This document shows positions 12,289-24,582 of a stretch of 54,915 nucleotides of DNA, piece by piece. Source of the stretch: Rhizopus sp. PT2906 (taxonomy: Eukaryota; Mucoromycota; Mucoromycetes; Mucorales; Rhizopodaceae); the NCBI GenBank assembly GCA_025529335.1, contig JAMYHX010000281.1:1-54915 (forward strand). The letters are read 5' to 3'. The position numbers and the translations under genes were made by a program. How positions within the stretch are numbered: the first letter of the stretch is position 1; every line of letters begins with the position of its first letter. Below the pieces are notes generated by a model. The model did no database searches. It saw only the letters and a program-made list of their open reading frames with translations, and had not been told where the DNA came from.

Positions 12289-13140
12289 AATAGGAAAAAA
12301 CCAGCTTGTTGCTAGCTGGGCATAAAGTACAGCTACTGTATGTTAGCAGTCACATAACCGACGGTAGTCTTTTAGATGTGCCTTTTATTCGCATTGAAGA
12401 TCCTATAATATCTTACAAGGACACATGTGGTAAAATGGGATATATATATGTATATATGTTCTCAGGCAAAACTTCATACATGTAATAATAGCAGCTTGTA
12501 AACACATAGAAAACCAATAAAGAAGATAAGTATAATATTTTTGCCGGGGACATTACTATTCTGATAGCTTCATGACGCGCTTGCATAAAAATGACTTTCT
12601 CTGGAGCATGTTTTGCAAGTGTACTATTACTAAATTTCAATCTCTTCCCTTGCATGCATAATACATGCATCAGATTTAGTCAATCCGATTTCATATTTTT
12701 GATGTAGAATACGAATTTATAAAACTTGTTTCTTTACAAGAAGTGATAAAAAGAAATACTTTTATTGCTGTATCTTAATTGTACGTTGTCAGTTCTATCA
12801 ACGGTAGCTCAAGATCCTTAAGTGTAAATATGATAAAGTTGTATTTTACATTACAGGATATTCCACGCAAGCAATGAAACAAATAAAGTTTCTAACCTTT
12901 AAATAGCCTGCATGGTAATGTGCCTACTACCATGCTCATACGCATTCTTAACTGATGAGAAAATACTAGTAAAATGCCGTATGACCTTTAATTCTGCATT
13001 TGAGATGGCCATTCATTTATACAATTTAATAGAAATTATTTGCATACTGATAGAAATAAGATAAACAACAAATGAATTGCTTACATCAAGCATACATAAT
13101 TAGGCATTTGAAATGGCAAGTATAAAGCTTTTGTTATTTT
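12289..13140. other. intergenic region
   Basis: About 850 bp between the TCD start and the PEX12 stop. Short open frames here have no recognisable content. It should include the TCD promoter and the PEX12 3' UTR. No RNA gene was recognised. Confidence 0.5.
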
Positions 13141-14489
13141 CTACAATACATCGGCGTATAATTTTACTAGGCTTTGAGGATCTTTCGACATCTTTATCCA
13201 AGTGACCGGGCATTTACCATGTTCCTGTAAATAATGATATGCACAGGTATAGCAAAACACGTAACCAGACGGCATGGCCGTAGGATTGTTGATAGGATTA
13301 GTAAGACATAGAGGACAGGTGTTTGGTCTAGAGGGAACACTAGTGCCTTGAGGGTGAGGCTAGAAAATAAGCATGTTAGATACTACTATCTGGTAAACAA
13401 TGATTTCTTTTACCTTTATTTTTTCTGGTGGAGGTATGGCATTTTCGCCTTCTTCTCCCTTTCTCAAGGCATTTCCACGAGAAAACTCTGACGAGTACCA
13501 CCATTCAAGGAACTTGAAAAAGAATATAGACATTGGTAATAATACCTTTAAGAATTCAATGACTTTTCCAGAAATCATTGACATAGCATGTAATGGATTC
13601 TTCAATGAGATGCCATCACTGGTACCATTGCCCATTTTTTCATAGTAAGCACGCTGCATGAAAAGGATGAGCACTTTCTCTAAAGCATCTTTCTTTACTT
13701 ACATAATCATCCATACTCATACGCTTAACCTCTATTCCTAGTAAATGCAACCAAGGTGTATAATATTTTGTCTTTCCAAACAGATAACCAATATTATATC
13801 CCAGGTTTGAGATGTGATAAAGAAAGTTTACGATTGGATATATCTTCTTGAATAGTCTTTTAAGTCGAATCAATAGCTTTCTTGATGCCTTTGTGTTGCT
13901 ATCTGCTAATTCTTCATTTTCAATTTCCACTTGTTCGTCCAAGATGATGTCTGACGAGCCTGATACTCGTTGATATAAAAGATCAAGCCTACATTTAATA
14001 TATGGTAATCCAACCAAGACTAGTAAAGACCTGTTGATATCTTTGGTTGATAATTTTGAAGCTTTTGAGTTGATTGGAGATACAAAATTGTTTGTTGATA
14101 GTGAAGATACTCTCTTTAAGCCATAAAAGTTCTCAGCAAAAGATCCGCCTTTGATAAAGTTTGTTTAATATTAGTCATTTGTATCATGAGTTCACTTTAC
14201 TCCATTCTTTTAAATAATGACGTTCAATCAGTAGCATCAATAAAGCATAAAATTCTTCATGATTGTTTACAATTCTTAATAATAACCGAGGATACCGTTG
14301 AGCATAAATCTGTATTACACTATTGTTTAATAAAGGGTCCTTTTTATTTTTCTTAAGGGTTATAATTACGGCCAAAACGTATTGTATAGCTGGTTGTAAC
14401 AATTCTTTCAACTTATCTTGAGCAACTAGTTCAAACAAGGAAGGACGATAGGCGTCCTCCTGTGAACCTAATGCACTCATAAACTCCAT
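13141..14489 (-). CDS. PEX12: peroxisome biogenesis factor 12
   Basis: Four exons: 14489-14201, 14148-13703, 13653-13414 and 13359-13141 (397 aa). The N-terminal half matches the peroxin-12 pattern (RPSLFELVAQDKL, then GSFAENFYGLKR). Two hydrophobic segments occur mid-protein. The C-terminal exon carries the zinc-binding RING-like domain: C340-P-L-C343, C361-Y-T-C364 and a final C375-P. This reduced ligand set fits the non-canonical RING known for Pex12. By family it sits in the peroxisomal membrane with Pex2 and Pex10 and acts in ubiquitin-dependent recycling of the receptor Pex5. Exon 1 to 2 joins through an AGC codon. Confidence 0.95.
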
Positions 14490-15304
14490 TTCTGCTTATT
14501 AACAAAAAAGAGAAAAGAAAAAAGTGTGGGGAAATGGAAACAGTAGCCTCTATGAATCGTCACGTGATAGGTTAAAGTAGACTCTAATCAGCGGTGAATC
14601 AACAAGATGCAGCATTGAGAGCAGTTGCTTTGTTTTTCCAAACTTGTTAAAAATCAAACATAACAGTATCGTTTCGTTTTCCTATAAATCCAAGAGAATA
14701 CAGTGATCCTTGGACTCTGTTGTATTCATACTTGGTGGATCAACTATTAACCACATATGAAACAATAACTGTTACTTTGAGTCACTGTGCGGATCATTAT
14801 TTAAGTTAATTACCAGGAACTAAGTTTAAGGTACGTATATCCAATGACTCTGGTCCATCATTGTTATTAGGGATCATCGTCTTATCAAAGGTACACGATT
14901 CGTCCTAACTCTCTCTCTCTCTTTGCCCCAAATGTCATTCATAGGCCACTATGAAAAGTTTTTACGATCTCAGTTGAAGAGTATCTCACATTTAGTGTAA
15001 ATATTCGTCTTTAATAAAGTCAATCAACATATATATCTTTTAGTCTGGTTAATTCTAGTCTTTATTCTTTTAATTGATACTTCGAATTCAACAGGCTCCT
15101 TTTTATCTCGCGTTCATTTTGTTATAAATTATAAACCATCAACAAGGAGTGAAAAACGTAAGCATTAGTCTTGCTTGTTACAAAATATCAATTTAACCAT
15201 TTAAATAAAAGTGCTGCTTAAACATAGAAGCGAACATAAAAGTAATAACAATTAAAAAAATGGCTACAAGACTTGCTGTTGACTCTTTTATTTTAGTTTG
15301 AAAA
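14490..15304. other. intergenic region
   Basis: About 815 bp upstream of PEX12 and downstream of the BEACH gene stop. Contains a CT microsatellite near 14911-14922. No coding sequence or RNA gene could be supported. Confidence 0.5.
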
Positions 15305-18300
15305 TCAAATATTACACACAGGCTCAAGGCGTTCAAAACAGAATTTACAAACCCTGGTTGACTTATCAGGGCAAGATAATGGTTGGTTAGACATACATGA
15401 GGAGCAGTAAAGACCTGAATAAGACATGAGTGATCATATTCTCAGATAATCATCTTTTCTTACCTCCACAGGTACGACAATGATTTCTCCTCTCTATCAA
15501 AGTAAATGTATTATAATTTGCTTACTTTATCAAGATGATTGGCTACTTACCGAGAACAGTAAAGGGCTTTTTACATGTCATACATTCCTTGTATTTTTCT
15601 TCTCTCACAAAGTGAAAGTTATCTGTTGTGTCTGGCAAGACAAAAGCATATACTTGCCCATGTCTATTTCCAGTGAACAAAGTTTTTTTGGAATTAGAAG
15701 GCGCCAATGCGACTATATCAGACTTGTCTAAAGCCCTATCAAAGCGATTCTCATGTTTAATCTGATAAACTAGGGCAAGAGACCATTTTTCTTGTCCAGT
15801 CTTTGCATCCATTTCGATTTGCTTTAACCAGAATTTAACAATTCCATTACGATGACCCGTTATGATTAGGTCCTTACTGTTCCATTCAGTGAGTTTTCTC
15901 TTTGAACTATATTAGTACCTTATCTTCTTTCTATTGCAGTGGTTATTATACCTCAAAGAATATACATGATTGAATGAATTCAGAGCTAGGACACGCTGAT
16001 TTAGTAAGATACAAATCACCATTAATGGTCCATAAGCGGATGGTATTTCCTGAGCAAGTCATTATATCACCCTATACAACAAATCAGTACTTGCTGTTTG
16101 TTATAGTCACAAGTTTTTTACGGTTGTATGATTAATAGCTATGTGTTGAACGCCACTTTCATGTCCTCTCAGTGAATGAACATATCTTTTAGTATTTAGA
16201 TCCCATATAACTGCTGTTTTATCCTTTATGATCTGTTAGTCATTTGTACAATATTGTGATTATTAGCCTTTACCTCTGAACCAGTGACTACAACGCTATA
16301 TTGCCTTGAAGCTGCTATGGTCGTTACTACATCTGTATGTCCCTTCAAAGACTCGGATAATACAAACTCCAAATTCTTTTGATTTTTCACTTTCCAGATA
16401 CATACAAGCTATACAAAATTACAGTTAACTTCAACTTTAGGTATATACCTAAGGCTTACACTATCTGTTCCACCTGTAATTAGCGTACTTGAGTCAATGA
16501 AATAAGCACTACTGATATATCCAGTATGCATATTTTCAAAAACATTCAACAACTAGAATAAAGTCTTAATATAGCCTCAACGAAGTCGCATTCATCTGTA
16601 CCTTCCCGGTTTCTGTAGAGTATAATCGAAGGCTATTGTCGCTAAATCCCCATTCTATATAACGGCTACCATCAGAAGGCATGAGTAGTTGTTGGCAATA
16701 TGTTACGCCAAGTCTCTCATTGTATATGCCTATGCTTGCGATTTGCTGTTTTATATCTACATATTTATGTAAATGATACATGCTGCACTAAATAAGTCAT
16801 ATTACCTCGTAGTGGAGCAACTGATTGAACTAGCTTCTCGAGATGCTCTTGGAATACATAATAACCTAATGCTAATGGATCACTTACAGCAGGTCCTCTT
16901 GCAGGATGGGGCTTTTTAAATAGCTGACAAGGGGTTTGTCCAAAGTTATTGATGATGCCAATAGTAGCAGTCTTTTCAACTATATCCGTAATCGAATCCA
17001 AGTCTAAAAGAGACCTTAATATACATTTAGTATACACTTGTGGTTACATTACCAACAGCCCCTTCATATGATACATGATGAAATACATTCAGTGTTTCAA
17101 TAGCTGCTTTTCCTTGTTGCTTGTATCCAAATATCAAATCAATCCAATGATGCAGATGTGCTGAAACATAATCACTTTCAAGTGCCTAAATATGTATTTT
17201 TTTTTTAAGAAAAAACCTCCAGAATTCATTGCAGCGTATATTAAGTACCTCACGATGCTTCTGTATGAATATCTTTGGATCACCATGCGCCCAAGGAGGT
17301 AATACAACTGAATCAATTGCTTCACCAGATCCTTGTTTGACTCCAAAATTAAACTTGTTTACATTTACAAGAAAGTCCGGTAGATAGAAAAACTCTGGAA
17401 TGAGTTCTCGTACGTCGCCCATGTTTTTTTCTGAAGCAGAGTCCCAAGCTTTTCCGATTGAATCAAAAAGTCTGTCGGCATGGTCAAACGTACCTCCTTG
17501 TAACTTGAGATAGTGTTGAGTGAAAGGTTCTAGACGGATTAAGAAAGAGCAAACGATCATTGCAGAAGAGTAATGAGTGCCATAATGGAATGCAGGTGTC
17601 GGGTCGCCTGTCTCGCCCCATTGTCTATATCGATCTTCAAATTCTCGTCTTCTTTCTTCTGTTTGTGCACCCATAGGTTTGGTTAAATCTCGAAATGTCT
17701 TTGGGTTTGACAAATCTAGTTCATCGCTCTTGTAATCTGCCAAGATCCAAGGAAAAACGGGGTATTGGGTTATGTCATTATATGAGCGACCAGCGATCGC
17801 ATTTAGATACATAAGATATTGAAAATTGCTTATCTCTCTTCGCTCCCATCTTTGGACCAAGTCATTCAAAGTAGACGTACCAAATAAACTGGATAGTCTA
17901 AATGTACTGCTAAGACTTGATGTATTTTCAATTTCACCTTGGAATATAGTATTAGCTGATTCTTCATGGGACTCTATACGAGCTACCAGTTTGGAATAGA
18001 GTTCATCTCGTTCCGAGAGGGCAACTGTAATCAAAGCATTCTGACCATCTTTGAAAAACATTTCAAGCGCTACATCTCTAAACAGGAAGCGACGTTTAAA
18101 GACATCGCGAAGATCGGCAGCTGACCATCTTCTACAAGTATGTTCACCTGTTGTATTCTCCAGTTGTTCTGTTTCCATTCCAGCTGCTCTTGCGATAAGC
18201 AGTAAATACTGATCTCTTTCTTCTTTAGGCACATCCCATATTTCCACAACTTCACCATCACTTCGTTGAAAGAAATTATCGATCAAATAAATATTATTGT

Positions 18301-21300
18301 TACAAAGCAGTAGTAGGCCTTCACATGCATCCACTCCGGCTATTTGACTGACATTATATACATCCAATACCATATCCCCTTGATCAAGCAATCGGAGAAC
18401 TTTGCGACTTTTGTCTTCTTCATAGAACAATTGCTCGTCATTATCTTCGTGACTATCCGATAATTCGTCATCTATTAAGCTATGATCTGAATCGGCTGAA
18501 GTCTTTTCTGTTTGTTGAGTGACATCTTTTGGACTTGTTTTTGATTCTGCAGCTGTTTTCTTTTTAAGACTTGATCCGACTGACGTTGATAAAGGAGACA
18601 GCTTAGATCGAGATGCCAGTTTTGGAAGATATGGCTGATGTGTCACATTAGAAACACATTGTAGTCTTTTCCTCATTCTGTTTGGTCCTTCGGTATTATC
18701 TAGTCTCCAGGTGATATTCATCGCTTTCTCAGGGCCCCAAATAGCACGCTCACGGGTTAAATCTTCAGAGATTCGGATCCATTCATTATGTATAAAGTTT
18801 TCATGTCCTTCAAAGTCCTGTAGCGCCTTCATGAATCGATTCGTTTCTACTTCTTGAATTTCTTGGGACCAAGTGGTGCTTTTTTTGGTATACTCACTTA
18901 GCACTTCACGCTCATGACTCTCGCGTCTCTGAGTTCTTCTCAGCTTGTTTATACGTCTTGCTACATAACTTTTCAACATTTCCCTGCTGTTCTTTAGCTC
19001 TTGTACTATGAATTGCTCCCATGATTTACAAACATATTCATTAAACAAAACATTGAGCTCCACCTTTCTTGAGTCTAACCAGGTATAGAACGAATTAAGG
19101 TCCATTTCCAGCATCTGTCTAAATCCATCGTTCAGGTCGTCGCATTCAAAACCCTTGATTCGAACAGCAAATAACAAAGCTATGTCCTCAGGCTTTTGTA
19201 AGAGGAGTAGCTTCCATATATTCGCAGCAGCATCCTTAACTTGTCCATTAGTTGACTGCAGATAGTAGTACAAATGATAGCAAAAGCACCTCAGAAACTC
19301 GCCATCTGTATTCTTTGCGCTTAATATGATTTTTTGGTGATGGATACAATAATCTAGGAAAGCAGCTACTTTCATTGGATTGTCTCCGTATTCTAAATCA
19401 GAAATCTTTGCTAATATCATCCTATTAAACGATCTATAAATAGTGACTATTGACGTATCATTCGCACTGTATCGACTGTAAAGACTGTCAGAGTGTAGAA
19501 TTTCAAGAATAGAAGCCAAAAGATCATAAGTTTGCTCAATGCCTCCAACTCTAAAACGACCCTGGATGGCTGCATCTGCTGCAATTTGCCCAAATTTAGC
19601 TACATTGTTCAAGATGCGTTGATCCAAAAGCAATTCTTCATCCAGCTGTAGTCCACTTTTCACGTTTTGGGCAATGTGCGTCATAAGATAGCTTTCAAAG
19701 TAAAGTTGCTGTTCATGCGTGCTAGGAGGGAAGGCGTTCATGACCAAGGATAGACCAATTTGACTTTTATCCTGAGGGTTGAATATGGATTGAACACACA
19801 CTTTAACAACAAAATCTAATAAAGGATCAGACACAGGCTCTTGAAGTGACCTTGCATTTTGAAAGAAGTTGTTTTGACTCCATGAAGCAGATTTCAGACG
19901 CAATGTAAATGTCTGTGTACGTCTGGAAACATGTGGTGATGTCTTTGTTGTTAGTGCGGACGTGCCACCACGCTTAATCATCCTTCCTGGTGACATTGTT
20001 GCACTATCAACAGAAGCGGTGTCATCAGCACCACTACTGCGTCCAAAATACGATGATCCGTCCACTGGAGAAGATACGGCAGATGATGGTGTAGCTGGAT
20101 CTATTTCGGCATTTGCGAGCACAGCATCTTTCGCATTCAGCTCGTCTTCAGCCAGCATGCTGTTTGTTTGACATACGTTCAGAAACAAGACTTGAACAAA
20201 GAAATCTTGTGTCTCTTGCTTGTTACAGACTTCCTTAAAGAGAGGTCTTTTGTCATACAATTCATCTACCAATAGTACGAACTCATCCATTGTCTGCTTT
20301 ATGGTAGATTTAGTCATATCCTTGCCATCATTACTTTTCATTGTCTGAGTTGCTGTGCTATCGCTTCTCTTGCGACCCGGACGACCTAATATGGGTGGAA
20401 ATGCTGTAATCTTTGGTAATCCGACGGCTTTTCTTGCTTCGTCCCACATGGTAAGGACAATAGGAAGTACATCAGGGATAATCATCTTGCTGTCCCTATC
20501 ACTCTGCAAGCATCTTCGTAATCCATTAATGCCAGAGAAAGGTTGTAGGGGATAGTCGGCAATATCCATTCCCATCATTAACAGTATGAGTGTCTCATGA
20601 ATTTGCGCAACGTTCCAATAGGCAGGCAATAACTTGCGTAAGATCAAGAAGCCATCTGAGGCTGACTTGAACTTTCCAACATAACTTTGTCCTTGAGAAA
20701 TAAACAATCTTGCCAGGACACGAATGGCCAACAGTGCTGTAAACGGATTTGTATTGGGTGCAAAGAATAACAATGGCCATCTGTTGGTAATAGTACTTGC
20801 GAACCGATTAATATACTCTGGATCTATAGACTTATCGCATAGGATATCGTGCAGCATTTCTAATACAATATTACACATTTGAGCACTCTTTTTGAATCTT
20901 CCTGCCTGTCTAGCGTCCAAAAGAATATCAGTCGTCGCAGGGATATCCTCATCTATTGTTACTGAGCTAGATGTTGAATGCGTGCTGTCTGAACGCAAGC
21001 GGTTACTCTTTGCAGTGTTCATGGATCCTATATAACAAAAGGGTCAATACTCTGACTTGAGTGATTTTATCATCTACCTTGTGACACAGTGGAAGCTAAG
21101 AATGTAGCTATTGCTCTGATGCCTTCAGTGTCCCAATTGCTTAGCATGACAGCTTTTAATGCTTTTACTACATATGGTACAAGTTCTTTGGAATAGATAC
21201 TCATACGAAAAGCCAAGAGAAGTTTCTTGACAAGATCTGCTCATATAACGTTAAAACTTTATCTCGTTTGTTGCTCCCATACTTACGAATCTTTTGTAAC

Positions 21301-23693
21301 CGTTTAACATTAAAGGCTCTGAAGCTGCTAGTGCTTAAGAACAAGTTAAATTGATCTAGTTGTGCTTTCTGTACTTCAAGTGAGGTCTTCTTCCAAATCT
21401 CAAAATTTAATACAACATATCGGTATACTAAAGGATTGTTGATGATGGAGTTCCTAAAGAGTCTGTGTTAGTTATTATCCCTATTGCTTTCCACTTTATC
21501 TTACTCTGGTTGCTGTGCGTTTTTTCCTATAAAAACCAACAAGAGTTCAAGCAGTTCCAAGGTAATTATATCTCTCTTTTGCTTTAAAAGGTAAGCTAAT
21601 ATTTCATAGCCATGGCAACGCTCCATGTCTGCAGAATTGCGCCAAGAGTATCGAATGGTTTCAAATAGAAATGCGGTTGCTTTACATAGATTCTGCGCGG
21701 TCTAATAATACAGTGTCAGTATTCATAGCAACAGTCAATATTTAAATATTACCTGTGAGCATTCAATCAACTTCAAGGCAACTGCGCAACCACCAATTTT
21801 ACATATAGACTCATCCAAACCAAGCGGATATGCGACTATTAGTTCCCCAATCAAGTATCCCATGCTATTTGGTCTATAGACTGCCATGTCCAGCTTGGGT
21901 ACAGCGGCATTGATGATCATTCTAGAGTTATTATTTTCTGCAATAATAGTTTGCCGTGTAGCCAAACTCATGCCGGTCAAAGTCAACCCGCTATAGGCGC
22001 CTTCACTAAGTGTGTTGTAAGCAGAGAAAGCAAACACAATTTTATTTTCAGGAACCACTTGAAAAGCAGATCCATCAAGTATGCTCGTTAGCAATTGTTG
22101 ATCCGAACTATCACTGCGTCGACCCTTTGACATGTTGCGAATTGTCAAATAAAGTGATGTCGTTGCTTCGTAGGTTTGAAATTGACGTAAAGAGTCTTGG
22201 TATAAAGACCGATAACGAGGTCCTAGGCTAAAATATAAATTGATTGTTTCCTTTTCTAAGGTATCCTGTATAAGATATGTAGGTCCAAGATTCCATATCA
22301 AATGTTGTTTCTTTAAGCTGTTTCCTGGTGCATAACCAATGGTTGCTCTAAGTGGAAAAGATACAGAAGGCTGTGGGATATAGGAGCATGCCACTTTCTC
22401 AATAAAGATTCCATTTACATACATGCTGATAGAGCTCAGCCTAGGAGAGAGTCGTGATTTGTTATGAACAAGAGCAAGATGATACCAAAATCCGACGTGA
22501 AACTCGAATGATTTGAAGAGAACTGGCTGTTTTGAATAAGAAGACTGAACCAGCAGCATCTTTGATCTAGCATCGATGAAGACTCTAAATATTTGTTGTT
22601 GATCACTCCATACGTTAAACAAAGGCAAACTAGATACATCATTTTGCTTTTCGATATGTAGCCAGAACAAGAGTGTATAGCCTGGATTAGGAGGTGGAAA
22701 GTTGGCAAGTTGTGGAATTTCAAGATATGTGGTGGGATCATTGAACTGAATAAAGCCTGGCCATCGACTTCCAGATGCACCATGTAATATCAAGTCCAAC
22801 ACGTCGCTTGATTGATTATTTTCTGTGTTTAGATCAAATCTCTTGAATATATAACGGAGTTCATTGGAACTGATACCCATATTCATTAAATTCTTCATCA
22901 GGCTGAGCATGATCTCTCTATCCTGATCCTCTTCCACATCCTCCGTTTCATTATCTGGGAATACTCTTTGTAATAACGTCAATAATAGTCCACTTCTATT
23001 CAGTTTGACCTGATTTCCTCGACTTGCTTGAGATAATGCAAAGAGAGCGCTTAGAACAGCACGACAGAGCTGTTTATGAGCTGAAGCTGCCTTTTGAAGG
23101 TGTAGTATGGTGGGTATAATTTCGGGATTTGCCAAAGCTACCGTCGACTGGCTCAGCATCGATTCAATTTTTTCCATATACATCTCATTCTCTGCCGAGC
23201 CACTTGTGTTATCTTGGTCATTGGTCACTGATATAAAGATACCTAAAACTGCTTCACTTTCAATCACAAAACTAAGCAAGATACCGAATACACGCTCGGC
23301 TATATGTCTCTGAACAAGAGCGCCTGTCAAAATAATAGCATTCTCGACTGTTCTGTAACCGACGTCCTTCATAAAGTACTGTTTGTTCATCTCGGAGCGG
23401 TGCATAGATTCTGCCAAGATGTTAAAGATGGTTTGCAATAACAAGATAAGCTTGTCTGTAGCTTCTTCCAAAGTGATACTATTGTCCCCAAAATAACGCT
23501 GTGGGTCTTCAAAGGCTCCTTCCAATGCGATGATCATTGACACTAAGCTGACAAACCCACCTTCTCGTCTAAATATGTCAGAACTTGATCCGTCTAACTT
23601 AAATAACTTTTGAACCGTCCTCAGCATTTCGAGACGAAGGTCAACATCGCTCCTGGGAATGCCTTGGATCGCTTCCATAACTCCACTAAACAT
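15305..23693 (-). CDS. BEACH-WD40-FYVE protein, ALFY/WDFY3-like
   Basis: Fifteen exons: 23693-21753, 21701-21505, 21453-21287, 21236-21078, 21027-17249, 17185-17053, 17003-16806, 16756-16602, 16552-16460, 16408-16274, 16232-16122, 16071-15952, 15899-15551, 15493-15464 and 15414-15305 (2558 aa). In order: helical repeats, a concanavalin-like segment (about 340-470), a PH-BEACH domain (about 1700-1850), a BEACH domain (about 1870-2155; WILADYKSDELDLSNPKTFR, FGYKQQGK), WD40 repeats (LVCIWKVK, AVIWDLNTKRY, GNTIRLWTING, GIVKFWLK), and a C-terminal FYVE finger (CMTCKKPF, RRNHCRTCGGLYCSSC, VCKFCF). The FYVE is only visible after splicing a 30-nt exon. The architecture matches WDFY3/ALFY, a PI3P-binding scaffold in clearing protein aggregates. 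The acceptor at 15900 (AAG) was chosen because it restores frame. The N-terminus may extend upstream of 23693. Confidence 0.9.
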
Positions 23694-24582
23694 GATGCAG
23701 TGATGAGCAATGCCTAATGCAATGGAGAAAGTGAGCGAGAGAGAGAAAGTAGACTATAAAAATTCAATGCGGTGCCTTCCTGACTTTGAAAATTCAGCTT
23801 AATGAGGCTCCACAAATTCCAGAGAAACTTTAAAAGCAGATAATGCAGTGATTTCAAACAGTCGCAGGCTCCGAAAATCAATGTAGCTTTCCATCACTTT
23901 CGATACTTTTTACCTTAATTAGAAAGTGTATCCATTTTATGCCAACATTGAAGCAACTACAAGCAGAACTTTCTGTCGCCAAGACTGAAATAGCACGACC
24001 TCAGCAACAAAACACCCCTCTCCGTGAGCGTCTAGCTACGGTTTCCTTTGCCATTGAACTGCCCGCCGCCAATCCCTCCGCTACCACCCGTCCTCCTGAG
24101 TCATCATGATAATATCAGCCCTTCCAAAAACGACCTTTCCCTCCAGATCCTGATCATATCGAAGAAGCAGCAAAAACAATTATAATGGACAACTGTAGAG
24201 GGTGGATCAGCCTTATGATTTTTCTTACCACCTATCTTTTTTCAGATAATCGCAAAAGCGCTCGCAAGCCTCACTTCCGGAATGCTTAAGACTTCAACGG
24301 CTTAAGCAAAGATCCTTGCTACAAACGAACAGAGTATACAACATTTGATTCCTTGACAGAGCCCCATCTATTTTTACTTTCTAAAATCACTGAATCTGTA
24401 TGAATCAATCAACTATACTGAGAGTAAATCAGAGCATTGGCTATTGATTAATATTGTTTGCTGTGAACACTTTAATTAGCTTTGAATAGTTAATAAGGAG
24501 GGGGGAGGGGGAGAAAGAAAGAGACAAAGGAAGGGGGAAAGTAATACAAATGTAATACATGGCTTAAATGAATGTTTTATTA
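23694..24582. other. intergenic region with retroelement scrap
   Basis: Between the BEACH gene start and the stop of the gag/protease-like gene. Apart from the ORF1-like fragment at 23939-24109, and perhaps its frame-shifted continuation to about 24300, I see only AT-rich sequence and a GA-rich tract at 24499-24541. Confidence 0.5.
23939..24109 (+). mobile_element. probable retroelement ORF1 scrap
   Basis: A 56-codon frame with a Leu/Gln-rich start (TLKQLQAELSVAKTEIARPQ) and a Pro/Ala/Thr-rich end. A short frame-shifted piece follows at about 24118-24200 (FPPDPDHIEEAAKT). GC content is visibly higher than in the flanks at 24000-24095. The pattern of coiled coil, proline-rich linker and a small helix resembles ORF1/gag-like remnants of fungal retroelements. 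The assignment is weak and rests on composition. Confidence 0.3.

Noticed and set aside
15900..15960. apparent frameshift between WD40 exons of the BEACH gene
   Set aside because: Using the AAG acceptor at 15900-15902 instead of the TAG a few bases before restores the frame; no sequencing error or pseudogene needed.
17186..17217. possible 32-nt intron in the BEACH gene
   Set aside because: The donor at 17248 gives a normal 63-nt intron and the exact BEACH continuation HREALESDYVSAHLHHW.
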